A stretch of DNA of 64,000 bases from Litomosoides sigmodontis (taxonomy: Eukaryota > Nematoda > Chromadorea > Rhabditida > Onchocercidae), in contig OY718807.1 of assembly GCA_963070105.1 (NCBI GenBank), positions 6,777,483 through 6,841,482 on the forward strand. The letters are read 5' to 3'. A program made the translations under genes and the position numbers. How positions within the stretch are numbered: the first letter of the stretch is position 1; each line of letters opens with the position of its first letter. The notes under the pieces were generated by a model. That model saw only the letters and a program-made list of their open reading frames with translations, was not told the origin of the DNA and made no database searches. Positions 12,794 through 24,367 of this stretch are shown here, one piece after another.

Positions 12794-14976
12794 CTGAAAA
12801 AGGAATTATGTGCACGCTATGAGTAATACTAGGGGAAAGATTAAATTAAAAAAATTGAAATACCCAGAAAATTTTCAGTGATCAACTATACTGCTGAAGT
12901 CTGCTACTGTTGACAAATTCCCGATCCTACTACGATGACAGGAACAGTCTACAACATTCGAAGATTTAAAACGATTAAAAAGAATTTCGCAATTCTTTTA
13001 AAATTTTCAATTTTTGCTACAGCCCTTTAAAAACCATTTTAAACTCATCTAAAAAACCGTTCTTCAAATTTTTTTCTTGGCAATAAAGAGGATGTGAAGA
13101 AATGCAAAATGAATGTTTTTTAAAAAAAATTTTGGAAAAATGTGTTTTTCTCAAACTATCACATTGTAATTAGGAAGAATTTTAAATTTGATAGAAGTGA
13201 GAAGAAATTAATTTTCTTCACATCATGAAAATAGCTGTTTTACCTGTGATAAAACAACCATCATTTTAGAATGATAAAAGTCAAAGATGAAAAGAGGTCA
13301 GCAATGAGAGTCATTTTAATTTGCAACAGAAGAATTTAAATGCGATTATGAAGAAGTGACTGAAATTAGATCAAATTCATATCCGACAGTAAAGGTAAGA
13401 TAATGTTGGCTCGCTTTACTAGCGTTCAGTAACAAACACCAACTACCACTAACGTCCTTCTTACAAAAAAAAAAGGCCAATGGATTACAGGTTGTAGTCT
13501 AAGATGATCTAATTGAGAAAAACGTTAACATCTATAATTTTAATACAATAATTATCACCGTAATTGTACAGTGCACTCATTCATCGTTTCAGTTATACAA
13601 CTTATCCACAGTGAGTAGAGGAATCTATCGACTGAAATTATTTTTTTTCTTTCTCTTGGAATTGTATGACTTCTGTGATAAACCTGGAAGAGTAAAAGAA
13701 CTCTCCAAAAATGACGAGTTGTACGGATACATTATTTTTAGTGTTGTAATTAATTAGAGTCATATAACTCAGTTGAAAAAATTGATTTTTTTTTGCAAAT
13801 TGATAAGTCTTCACTGTTTGATAATAAGTGCAGTGATTAGATATTATTCAACTGCAACTCTAATCCTCCTATTGCTATCATAATTCTATATTAAATATTT
13901 TATCTCAGTAACAAACAAAAATTAGATCATTTTAAAGTTTTAAAACAAAAAACGAAATTCAAAGGATTCCAACCCCAAAAAAAAGCTTACTTAATATGAA
14001 ATATACTAAGTTCGGGGAGTATTGTATTCACAGCTGCGGTGGAGAAATCAAGATTCCCATCAACGAACTGTTACTGCACTTCCATATTTTTTCCATTTTG
14101 AAATCAGAAGCAGTTTAATGCAAAGCAATATATCATATTAACGATATTACGACGCATAAGTAGCTTAGACGAGATTAATGATCGAATAGCTAACCTGAAA
14201 TTAGCAATGCTTTAAAGTGGTGTGATGGAGGGAAAAACAATAGTTGAAAAAAATCCCTCCGTTTGAAAGCACAAAGTTTGAGAGAAGTCTGAAAGCACTG
14301 TTGAAAATAATAATTATTATAACAATAATTAAATTAAAGAAAACAATATCATGGAAATTATTCAACTTCCATTATGCAATTCCCACAATATCATTCTTTT
14401 TTAATAATTAATCAGCTGAAGTACTTCATCCATTGCATGCCTATAAGTAATAATTAAAAAAATTTGCTTGCGAGAATCAAATTAAAACAAAACGATAGGA
14501 ATCATCCGGTCATTTCACACGAGACGTGAGAGGTACCGAATGAACGCGTGAATTGAACAGAATGAATTTGGTAGAGACATAAATTATAGAAACTTTTACA
14601 AGTTAAACAAATCAAAATTTCCTTGTAAAACAAAAAGAAAGCAAAGAATCAACGAAATTAATACAATCAATGCAATGCTGTAAATGAGTATTTATTAGAA
14701 CATTAAACGGAACTTAATTAATCGGTGAATTAAGAAATGAACGAAGGAGCGACAGAAAAGAATTAAGAGAGAAGGACCGAATTTCACTGAAAATAAAAAG
14801 AGAGGAGGATCGAATTTCATTGAAAATAAAAAACATTTGCAATTAAAAGCTTTAAAGCAAAAAAAGAAAGGCGAAAAAAAACTCAGTCGCAACCAGAGGA
14901 TTACGTGAAGAGTCTCAGCGTGTAACAGTTGCATAGTTCTACTTCTCTGCTACATTATTTTGTTGATGCTTTTCTT

Positions 14977-15072
<96 letters not shown>

Positions 15073-15924
15073 TGCACATAGCGTATAAAACGTGTGTGTG
15101 TGTGTGTGTGTGTACGTGCACAAGAAGGTGTGCATAAACTGACGCAAATATTAGAACTTTTTTTTGTGGTGGTAATATGCATGCCCGAAGTCTGATAGGA
15201 AAGTACTCGTGCAGATAGATCTCCCTCCCTCTCTCTCTCTCTCTCTTTCTTCAGAAAAAAAAGTATGCATGAAGACAAAGTGAATTCATTTTCCTACCGG
15301 AAAATATTCTTCCGTAAATGAAATGAAAAGAAAGAAATGGAAATGAATTGTATTGGAATACCAAATTCGCCGGAATACACTCCTGATGAGAGATGGTGAT
15401 GATACTTTATCCACTTATCTAACAAGAATACCGTTGTGAGGAAAGACTTGAAAAGATACCGCGAAAAGAAATGGGAATTAATTTAAAACTCAATATTGGT
15501 ATTGCTTTCTTTTTCTTAAACACTACAACATTACAACCCAATTGAATGCCATTTTTTATTCAATTCAATTAACATAACAATTGAGTTGCTTTTTTTCCAA
15601 CAGCCAAATTTAGTTCGTTCAAAAATTTGAAATTGTTGATAAATTTAATTGTCAATAGATGTATGCATTATGTAAGCATCCAAATATTACCACCACTCAT
15701 AGTGACAGTGATGTCTAACACACAGCTAAATTATTTTGAATAATTGATTGAAAAATTGTGAAAGATAAATTTTGCTTGAACAATTTGAAATGCTTGACCA
15801 AAGCAAAATTAACTGCTGACATAAAACAATGGTCACAATCAAAAGCACTTAGCTGACATTGCCGCAGTAAGCTGATCTCTATAATCGGTTGGACACGACT
15901 GAACAATAGTGCATTGAGGAAAGG

Positions 15925-15955
<31 letters not shown>

Positions 15956-16632
15956 GGGAAGGAAAGAAGGGAAATGGGAATGAAGTATATATTCTTCGAG
16001 AGTCTAAAAGCTAAGGAACCCCGTGTTAGACGTTGAAACGTAGAAGCTTATCATTTAGCTGCAACATTCTTCCAGCAATCCCTCTAAAGGTTACGTCACC
16101 AACAGACAACTGTTTATCAGTGAATTGTGTGAGTGATTTTTGCTCTTAACGTTTGCTTTTCTTTTTCTCTTTCTTTCTTCGTATCCTTCAAGCCGAAACT
16201 GATCCCATACATTTGTTCAATGTTCAATTCCCTCTTGTCTTACTGATTATCGGCAGTTTTAGCGAATTCGCTAGCCTGAAATTGGATTAATCGTTTGAAG
16301 TTTTCACGTATACAGAAAGTAACTTGTTTTAGCTAACATCGAATAGTGTGACACGTAGATGATGAAAAAGTTAAATTTCTTTCTTTTTTGATTAAATTAG
16401 TTGTTTGAGTTGATGGTATGACAATTCAAGTGTAAGCTCGTTGAATGTTAATTAGTTGGGGAACAATTAATGCCCAAATGATCGCTCTCAGAAGCACGCT
16501 GGTAAACTGCTCAAATAGTTCCATACTTTTCACGCAGATACGTGTACCGTAAAGCGGAAAGCCGTTTAGTTGGTATCAATGACCTGTGATGGATTACCAG
16601 ATGAGATTTGTCAACTTCACTGCGTCACCTAC
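12794..16632. other. Presumed long 5' intron of the minus-strand gene; only repeats recognised
   Basis: The minus-strand exon beginning at 12793 needs an upstream exon ending in phase 2. I find no convincing exon between 12794 and 16632. The stretch holds the CA/GT microsatellite pair at 14979-15113, a TC tract near 15231-15247 and a GA tract near 15923-15957. Short ORFs here, including 15715-15906 on the minus strand, lack splice or domain support. Confidence 0.4.
14979..15113. repeat. (CA)45 followed by (GT)11, an inverted microsatellite pair
   Basis: An uninterrupted CA run of about 90 bases (14979-15068) is followed after about 24 bases by a GT run (15092-15113). The two blocks are reverse complements and could pair as a hairpin in single-stranded DNA or RNA. 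Confidence 0.9.
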
Positions 16633-16847
16633 TTGTCACCCAGCGCGACGCAACTATTTTCGTTGCGTCGTATATCAAATATTGTTGTGGTAGTAGTAGT
16701 GAGTAGTGCTAGGTGAGAGAGGAGAGAAGGTAGTACGTAATGTAGCAATTCGTCAAGACAGGAATTCAGAAGCATGAAGTTTGCGCAGATGTCGAGGTGA
16801 TGTTTCAAAAGCAGGGATGTTACCACATGTTTATTAGGAGGGACCAT
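16633..16847 (-). CDS. Candidate first coding exon of the minus-strand gene
   Basis: An ATG at 16847 opens 71 codons and runs to a strong donor (GTAGGT at 16632) in phase 2. This is the phase the exon starting at 12793 requires. Joined, the residues at the junction read GDK-IASNEV. The exon would lie head to head with emc-6 (ATG at 16956), leaving only about 110 bases between start codons. The encoded sequence is Leu-rich with a short Thr run and shows no recognisable family, so this could be an untranslated or spurious ORF. RNA reads across a 3.8-kb intron would settle it. Confidence 0.25.
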
Positions 16848-16925
16848 GATGTAATAATTAAGTATGCATGAATAAAAATGATGACTAGTTGAGGGTAATT
16901 ATTCTTAATAATTTTATATTATAAT

Positions 16926-16935
16926 GATATTTCAG
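16926..16935 (+). promoter_or_regulatory. Possible trans-splice acceptor of emc-6
   Basis: The sequence GATATTTCAG ends 20 bases upstream of the emc-6 start codon. Nematode spliced-leader acceptors look like this and commonly lie within a few tens of bases of the ATG. An ordinary cis intron in the 5' UTR is equally possible. Confidence 0.35.
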
Positions 16936-16955
16936 GTTAAAAACAGGTTGACAAT

Positions 16956-17720
16956 ATGCCATCACAAACAATAAATGTAAGACGTTCAACCAGTGAGAAT
17001 AAGGTAACAAAGGACGTGGGACAGGTGGCGGTATGTATTGATTCTGATTTCGACATTTATAGCTCAAAAATTGCATCTATGACTCATGACATTTCTCGTG
17101 TGACGTTTAAGTTTTGCTAGAAACATTTCAGTGCGATAAGATCAAAGCATTCAGTTGTATACATTTACGCTTAGAAAAGAACAAAATGAGTTTGTTGTCA
17201 ATTTCAATCATGCTAATTAATCACCACAAACTAACAGTTAAAGCTTGCCTTCGTAAATCACTTAACAACGAGAAATATTGCAGATATTTAGTGAGGTAGC
17301 CATGCGACATAACATTGGCGTCTTAGAGTATTCAAGAACATGTCAAGCAGCTGCGTCAGGGATGGCCAGCGGTATTCTTGGATTAACGGGAGTATCTGGA
17401 TTCATTTTTTACTTCATCTTTGTTGTTTTACAGGTAGTCATTCCACTGAATAAGTTCTCTAGAATTATTTTAATTCACTTGTAAGGAATTTGGAACCAGT
17501 TTCTGTCATTTTTCCTGTTTGAAAACTTTTTTTCACTTCATCACTACATATCTCAGTTTCATTCCTGTTACAGGCCTTGTTTTGGGAAATGAAAGCGAAT
17601 TTTGAGTGGCGGAACTATTTCATGAGTCGAAGTTTATCATTGACACATTCCTTAATATCTGGTTTATTCACGTATATTTTATTCTGGGTGTTTTTATATG
17701 GAATGGTTCATGTCTACTGA
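16956..17720 (+). CDS. emc-6: ER membrane protein complex subunit 6 (EMC6)
   Basis: Three exons (16956-17003, 17284-17433, 17574-17720) join in phase 0 and give a complete 114-residue protein, close to the usual EMC6 length of about 110. Sequence landmarks of the family are present: an N-terminal cytosolic segment, a conserved RHNIGVLEYSRT region, the glycine-rich first membrane helix GILGLTGVSGFIFYFIF, and a final helix ending GLFTYILFWVFLYGMVHVY. EMC6 is a core membrane subunit of the EMC insertase, which places tail-anchored and multipass proteins in the ER membrane. The start is the only ATG in frame before the first donor (GTAACA). The second donor is GTAGTC, and reading through it gives a false C-terminus. 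GCC1 begins 0.85 kb downstream on the same strand. That is wide for a nematode operon and I do not propose one. Confidence 0.93.
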
Positions 17721-18529
17721 ATCCGTTTTTCGCTGTTGGCTGGAAAAGGTTTATGTTTGAAATGTATAAATTTGTGCACTAGAAACTCTTGAATATAAAC
17801 ACTGAAATGTATTAAAAAGTAACCACTCATTTGTTTGTCTTGGTTCCGTAATTTATTGTTGAAGTCTGTGTTCTATAAACTTGAAACTTCGCAAGTATTC
17901 ACAAAGTCACCACTGTATTTGATCGTTTATTGGCAGGTCTGTGAATCTTCTTAAAATCATTCAATATATTTCTGAGTTTCATTTATAAAATGGACTTTTG
18001 CCGATATATATTTCTATATGGTAGTTTAATTGTTCATGTAGTCTGCTTGAAACTCCTATTTTCTTGCAGAATTTTTAGCTTTCTGTTACTTATTGAATTA
18101 GATCTGCCTAATTCTTCAGGACCTGAAATGCAAATACTTTTGAAATTCATTTGTTACGCGGTGTGATGAAATTCAAAAGTGCTGAAGTAAAGGAAAATTT
18201 GTTGTGCAAGTGTGATGCTCAAACCAGCAGTTTAGTAGTTCTAAAACCTTCTACTGTCGGGTGCCATCTTTCACGATTATTCTTGTTGGCTTCTTAGTCG
18301 AAAAGAATGTCTACTTCATAATTGCTCTTAAAGACTTTTCTTTGTTAATGATATGTGAAGAAATAATTTACGAACAGTAGATTTCAAGCGTTTGGATTTT
18401 TATCAAAAGATTTAGAGATCGCTTTTCAGAAGTTGTTTTGCGCGATGAATTTGTCCTTTTTCCTTTCTGTGAAAGTTTCGTTCCATGATTATTGACAATG
18501 TACTGAGTATCCTTATGTTAGTGTAGTTT

Positions 18530-18539
18530 TCTGTACCAG
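18530..18539 (+). promoter_or_regulatory. Possible trans-splice acceptor of the GCC1 gene
   Basis: A TTTTCTGTACCAG sequence ends 30 bases before the GCC1 ATG. It fits either a spliced-leader site or the 3' end of a 5'-UTR intron. Confidence 0.3.
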
Positions 18540-18569
18540 GTGTGTATATTTCTGTCAATTTGGGTACCA

Positions 18570-21500
18570 ATGTTGGGAGGTAACGACAAAGCGAAATTGA
18601 GCCGTTCAGACCTTGTTAAGAAAATTGAGGAGCAGCACCTTCAAATCACTGATTATGAAACTAAACTGAAAGGTTTGGAATATTTTTGATAGAACTGATT
18701 GAGCTTTCGAACCCCATCTCAAAAACTAAAACTAGAACGAAATTAAAACTCAGAAGCCTGAAAAATGTATGATCCCGCGTGCTTGTGATATATGTCAACA
18801 TTACTCAGAGATTTTCCTATTCAATTTTTTCATGATCTCAATAACTTTGATGTTCTTCAGATTTAATTCGCGCATACAAGGGACTCAGTGCTGAAAGAAA
18901 TGCTTTGCAAACAGTGGTTAAAGCTCTAGGTTCACAACAAGGTGTGTAAATTCACAAGTGAATTTTTTTGGAGACGATCACATGAATTAGTATTCGCTTT
19001 TCTTTCAGAGGCTACAACGTCACTTGAAAAGCCTCAAAACAATGTAGAGGGTAGTGCATCTTGTCTTGGATCTAATGCAGAAGAAAAACAACTTTCCGAG
19101 GTTTAAATCGTTGTTTTTTTATTCATGGCACACTAATTAAATTTCGAATGGTGACAGAAGATATTGTTGAAGCTTTTTGTGCTTTCTAACTATCAAAAAA
19201 TGTATCTACGATGATGACTTTTTTAGGAAAACCAAATCGAGAGCTTAAAGAGGTCTTTGGAAGTACTAATAACTGAAAAAAATAAACTGGAGGCAGCTTT
19301 TCGATCTGACAGAAAAGCTTTATTGGTAAGTACAAGTAAGCATTTTAATCCACGCTTGACTTCTGTTAACTGTTTTAGAAATTTCATCAAATGAATTTTT
19401 CAACAAAAGTAGCACAAAAATGGTTCAGATTTGCTCTGCGGTCGTCACTCTTTTTATTTTGAATGTATTTGCTTAATCTCACTTGGATACTTAACGGTAT
19501 TTAGAGTATTCACCACAGTTAGCACTGAGACAGTTAAAATATCAGTAGCTTATTTTTGATTTGCAGATCGAAAATGAGGCTCTGAAGAAGAGGTTATCGA
19601 AAGCTGCTGACGAGACTGAAGCACAAGCTGAAAAATTGGAAAATAAGTTGTTGGTAAATTATTTTCTTGATGTATTTATTTCGGCTTTCACTTTGTTCTT
19701 ATAAAGTTGTTGTTGAATGTACTAAGAACTTAAATATTTCATATATTCCAGCTTTATAGGCCTATTCGGATCGTTTATTGCAGGAATTACGGTCAAAAAT
19801 ACAGCTAATTGAAGGAGATCGTGAAAAAGAATTGTCAGACCATGGTTCTGTTCTAGCTGCTATTCAACAACAATATGCAAAAGAATGCGTCAATTCGGAA
19901 CAGCTTGAAAAACAGGTATAAAGATCGGAGATTTTTCAAGGCTTGCATAAAATCATTAAAACTATTAGAATTTTACAACTTCTGAAATATTTCACAATTA
20001 TTATCTGTTGCATCTAAAATCATCGCAAAATCAATAGTTGATTTTTTATCTCAAATCGTGATTCAAATTGCAGATCGCAGAGTTACGTGAAATATTACGT
20101 GAGAAAGACGAAATAACTAAAACGTTTGAAACGGACATTGTTTCATTGAAAGAAGAGCTTAGTAGAGCACAGAATGAAGTAGGCTTTTGGCAGAAAAGAG
20201 CTGAGAAAACACCGGCCATACAAGTGTTGGAAAGTGAACTTCGGGATGTAAAGGTAATTTATTTTCTTTTAATGACCTTTAATATGTCTACCAGTTTTTA
20301 TCCCTTGGTTTTATGGTCTTTAGCCTAAGTGAAGTTTTTATCAGGAAAGCAGTAAAAATGAAATTATGGAGCTAAAAAGGAAGCTGGCGGAGACCATGAA
20401 TACGCAGAGGGAGAGTCGTCTATGTGAACTAGAACAAAGGTTATTTTGTAAAATTTCAAAAATTCTTCGATATTTATTACAATAAGCTCTAATTTACACG
20501 CAAATTCCAATGTAGACTCCAGGAGTTGTCAGTTGAAATTGGTGATTTTAATACGATTCGCGCAGAATTGCAACATAAAGTTGATCAGTTGGAGAAAAAA
20601 AATAAAACTTTAGAAGATAAAAATGCGCTTCTTAAGGTACGTTCGCCTGCCAACATAATTTAAACGAATTTTCATTTCATTTAAAAAAAAGGTTTGGAAA
20701 TCTGTTGTGCCTTATTATTCTTTCATTTCCGATTGCATAATGAACAAGTTTCCTAAAACGAGCAGCTCTATCAGTTAGCATTTTTATTTTCCCACTACAT
20801 CTTTTTCTAAGATAATGATGATTCGTAATTCATGTACTTAGGCTTCAAAATCGACAGAAGATAATGTTGGTGAATCCACTAACTTCGAATCATTGAAGCA
20901 AATTTTCCTAAAAAACGCTCAGCAATTGCGTAATAGTAAGCAGGAGATCAATTTCTATGGTATGTCCAATCCTTCGTCAGAGTACGCGAGCTTTTTGACG
21001 TTGAAACTACGTCATTGAAAACAAAACAGATTTTTTAAAATGTCTATATTATTTATCTTTCATAAGCAGTACTTCATAAGCATGGTCTTAATTGCAGAGT
21101 TGTTGGGCCTAGATGAAACTTCGTTTGAACAGAAGCAGCGTTATGATGTTTTAAAAACTGAGTTTGAAAAATACAAAAAGTCTGAAGCAGTGCTAAGATC
21201 TGTGAAGGTATGGTCCATTATATTTTCGTATTCACTTATGTATGTTTTGTTAGTTCCCTGTATAAATTATGCTCATTTCTTAGTGCATAAAATGATTGTA
21301 ACTGTCGTAACGTAGCTTAATTAATATCACAAGTTGACTGTTTTCGGTGTTAGTAATGTGTGCTGATATCCGTTACTTCCATCGTCTGCAAAATTCACAG
21401 CTTTAACTTTAATTCATTCATTAATGGGACTGATTCCCAAACGGCATTTAATACTGCTATGAAGTAGACAAAGGAATAAACGCTTTAGCTGTTTTTTTCC

Positions 21501-24367
21501 AATTTATGTAAACACGAAATTGACGTCAGCTATAGGGCTCCTCGACCTAGAAAAGACCTTGTTTGAACAGAAATTGCGTTATAAAATTAAAAAATATGTT
21601 GATCAGAAAATTGATTGGAAATCGAACTTTCAATGCTTTTGGGTAAAGCAAACAGCTTTATGACTTTTATCGTTCAGAATGATGCCTTGAAAAATACCGA
21701 GATATCAAACACATTATCGTTATTACCTGTAAGCGAGTGCACATCAGAAGGAGACCTTTTACACATGCGTTCACTCGTGGCTTCGCTTCATGATAAACTT
21801 CATTCTCTTGAAATTGACTATGCCAATGCAAAAAACAGTTATGAAGAAGTGAGTTTTACAAAAATCGGCTAATTCGTTGCTGCTTTCCAAATAAGGTTTG
21901 AAGGAGAAAATATTTGCAAATAGTTTAATGTATTTCCCAAGTAAGATGCTTAAAATTTGTTACAGAAAACAGCTCAACTGCAACAAAAAATTACCGAAAT
22001 GGAAATGATACAAGAAAGTCTGATTTCTGATTTGCGTAATCAAATGCATCAGAAGGGTTAGATGTTTTGTAGTTCATCGATTTCATTTCAAGTCATTTGT
22101 CTCACATAAATATTTTTCGTATTAAGACATATAATTTCTTTGTTTGATAATTTTTAAAAAGTTTTGTCATGAAAATAACCAGAAAATACCGTTTTATGAG
22201 TTTTTGTTCTTCTTTTCTTGCCTTTGCATTTGCTTATTTATTCCACTTCGTCTTCCCTTTACCTTACTCTGTTATATTTTTATAATTTTCAGTTCCTTAG
22301 CTCCTATTTTTGCTTGTATTTCTAGTAATCGAAATGGAATCAGAGATGCACAAGCAACGTATTCGAGCTATGGAGATTCTTGCGGAAAAGGAAAATGAAT
22401 TAGAAATTACGAAGTATTTCTCTTTTTTAGTTGGGTGGGAACGAATTTGGTTTTACGAAGTGTATTAAAACTAAACTTTTTAAATTCTGGTTTAACTTTT
22501 GGTCTTTTTCTCAGAAGACAGTGAAATACTAAAATTTCTTAACCACATGATAATGGTTTTATTCGGAAAAATAATCCATTTTTCAAATGATCTTATTTCA
22601 ATGCACATATTGCAAATTTTGACAATTAATCATTTCTCGAGGTTGAATATAAAAGCTTGCTAAGTTTGGTTGAGATTAATATCCATTCATTAATTCAAGG
22701 AGTATGTTAGCATCAAAAAGCCAGTCAAACACTGACCCAGTAGATCCTCCGCAAGGTACCTCATTTCAATCGGTAAAATATCGCAAAAGTCGGCCAAGTA
22801 ACTTATATGAAAGTGATACGTCTATCGATGCAGGTATAAGTTTACCTGCTTTCAGTGTTTTTTTTTTGATACGATCGAATTCTTTTTTTGCAAACTCTTC
22901 TTCTCGAAAATTCTTGAAAGGAATTTTGTATTTGATTTGATTTCTTATTGACATTTTTCATATTATTGTTTTCTTTGATAAGCCTCGTAAATTCTAATGG
23001 TTGCTGAACTTTTTCTCGTATTTACAGAAATTCGGAATGTAGTTGATCATTCAAGTGATGCCGATTCATGTTCAAGTGTTATTGATGAGCGCTATTTAGG
23101 TAAACCGAAAGTACTACAAACATAGCTGTTAATCATAAATTGTTCATTTCAAAATCCTTTTTTTGGCTCATCTGTTTTCCAACAGTGATGAAGCCAATTC
23201 TAAAAATAACTTTTTTCCAGTTTTTAGAATATAAATATTCCTTACGATTTCTATATGATAGGGATTATTATTATTATTAGAATTAAACACCTGTGGTTAA
23301 ATCTTTTGTTTTGCACTAATCTTCCTGAAAGCAACTAAATATTCCTTTTCTGAGTGAATTTTCCTGCGATCATGTCAAATAGTCATTTTTTTAATGTTGA
23401 AATTGCAAAAATCATGCAGGGCACGCTGGCAATAAGTAAGGATACTAAATGATTTTTGTAATGTCGAAATCGTCATTTAGTGTCTTTACTTATTAACGGC
23501 GTGTCCTGTATGGTTTTTGCAATTTTTCTTTGTTTTTGGTTGCAATTTTTCTTTTATATTTGTAAACAGTCCTTGAATTTTAGAACGTTTATCCGTTTCA
23601 CCAGTTATTACCCAAAATTCATTCGCCATCCCTGGAACTGTGGCTGGCACGGAAACTCGTAACATATTTTACGAACAGCAGCTTTTCAAAAGGGAAAAAC
23701 AAATAATCGAATTAAGGTATTTCTTCGTGAAATGAATTGTTGGGTTCGATTAAATGGTCTGCTCAACGCCTTTTTGAAGCAACTGAACTTTCTCGAAATA
23801 ATTAATTTTATAATTTAGAAATCTTCATTAGTTAATTTTACCGTAATTTCTAGTTTTTAAAAACAAATAGTTAAAAAAGATGAATCGAGTCTGAATTTAG
23901 GAATGCTATGCATGTGGCAGAATTAAATGCTCGCGATATTCAACAAGCAGCTCTTACTAAAGATTTGCAACATTTTGAAATGGTGGAAAAATTGAAGGAT
24001 GAGATCAAGATCTTGGAGGGTTGGTAATTTCTACTAAAGTCCCATATTTTTCCACATGTGCATCCGCCTTTTTATTGTGAATTATAATTTATATTATCTG
24101 TATAATGATTTTTTTTCTGTATTTTTCTGCGGTAAATGAGGTTAACAGCTGAAAATTTCTATGAATTGTCCAAGTACTTACGTGTTCATTCCAGGAAAAC
24201 TGGGATTTTTAAGTGTTGATTCAAACATGGAGTATCTGAGGAATATCTTTGTTCAACTGCTGCATTGTGACAGTTCCACTGGTCGTAAACATATCCTTAA
24301 AGCAATAGGTGCTGTGTTGAAGCTAAGTGTAGCTGAAATGCGAGCGATTGAGAGACGTAATTTGTAG
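18570..24367 (+). CDS. GCC1: GCC1/GCC88-type trans-Golgi golgin with C-terminal GRIP domain
   Basis: Nineteen exons join in consistent phase to give 740 residues (human GCC1 is about 775): 18570-18672, 18861-18941, 19009-19100, 19227-19325, 19567-19653, 19760-19915, 20074-20253, 20345-20439, 20516-20636, 20842-20959, 21098-21207, 21678-21848, 21966-22056, 22326-22413, 22700-22833, 23028-23099, 23584-23716, 23901-24019 and 24195-24367. The N-terminus (LSRSDLVKKIEEQ...DLIRAYKGL) matches the start of GCC1. The middle is almost all coiled coil. The C-terminus (YEQQLFKREKQIIEL, then NMEYLRNIFVQLL) matches its pre-GRIP helix and GRIP domain, with the conserved tyrosine at about residue 697. GRIP domains bind the GTPase ARL1 at the trans-Golgi, where GCC88 tethers endosome-derived carriers. 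The exon at 22700 has a weak CAAG acceptor, with an alternative three bases downstream in the same frame. Intron 11 contains a second, diverged copy of exon 11. Confidence 0.9.
21536..21642 (+). other. Duplicated copy of GCC1 exon 11, still open
   Basis: This segment translates to GLLDLEKTLFEQKLRYKIKK..., against ELLGLDETSFEQKQRYDVLK... in exon 11 (21098-21207). DNA similarity is plain over FEQK and RY. It is preceded by CTATAG and followed by GTAAAG, has no stop in frame, and is 107 bases long with the same entry and exit phases as exon 11 (110 bases). Either copy alone keeps the frame into exon 12, but including both in tandem shifts it. It is either a mutually exclusive alternative exon or a decaying duplicate. 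The acceptor has a poor pyrimidine tract. Confidence 0.6.
23401..23524. mobile_element. MITE-like inverted repeat in a GCC1 intron
   Basis: Two arms of about 52 bases (23401-23452 and 23473-23524) are imperfect reverse complements with roughly nine mismatches and a 20-base loop. The arms begin and end AATTGCAAAAA. The whole lies in intron 16 of GCC1. The shape fits a small non-autonomous foldback element or a fossil of one, but I see no target-site duplication I can be sure of. Confidence 0.55.

Noticed and set aside
14950..15278. Cys-Val-rich ORFs at 15 kb
   Set aside because: Same artefact: CA/GT microsatellites read in open frames.
16956..24367. emc-6 and GCC1 as an operon
   Set aside because: The 0.85-kb spacing is too wide for a typical nematode operon and each gene has its own candidate acceptor upstream of the ATG.
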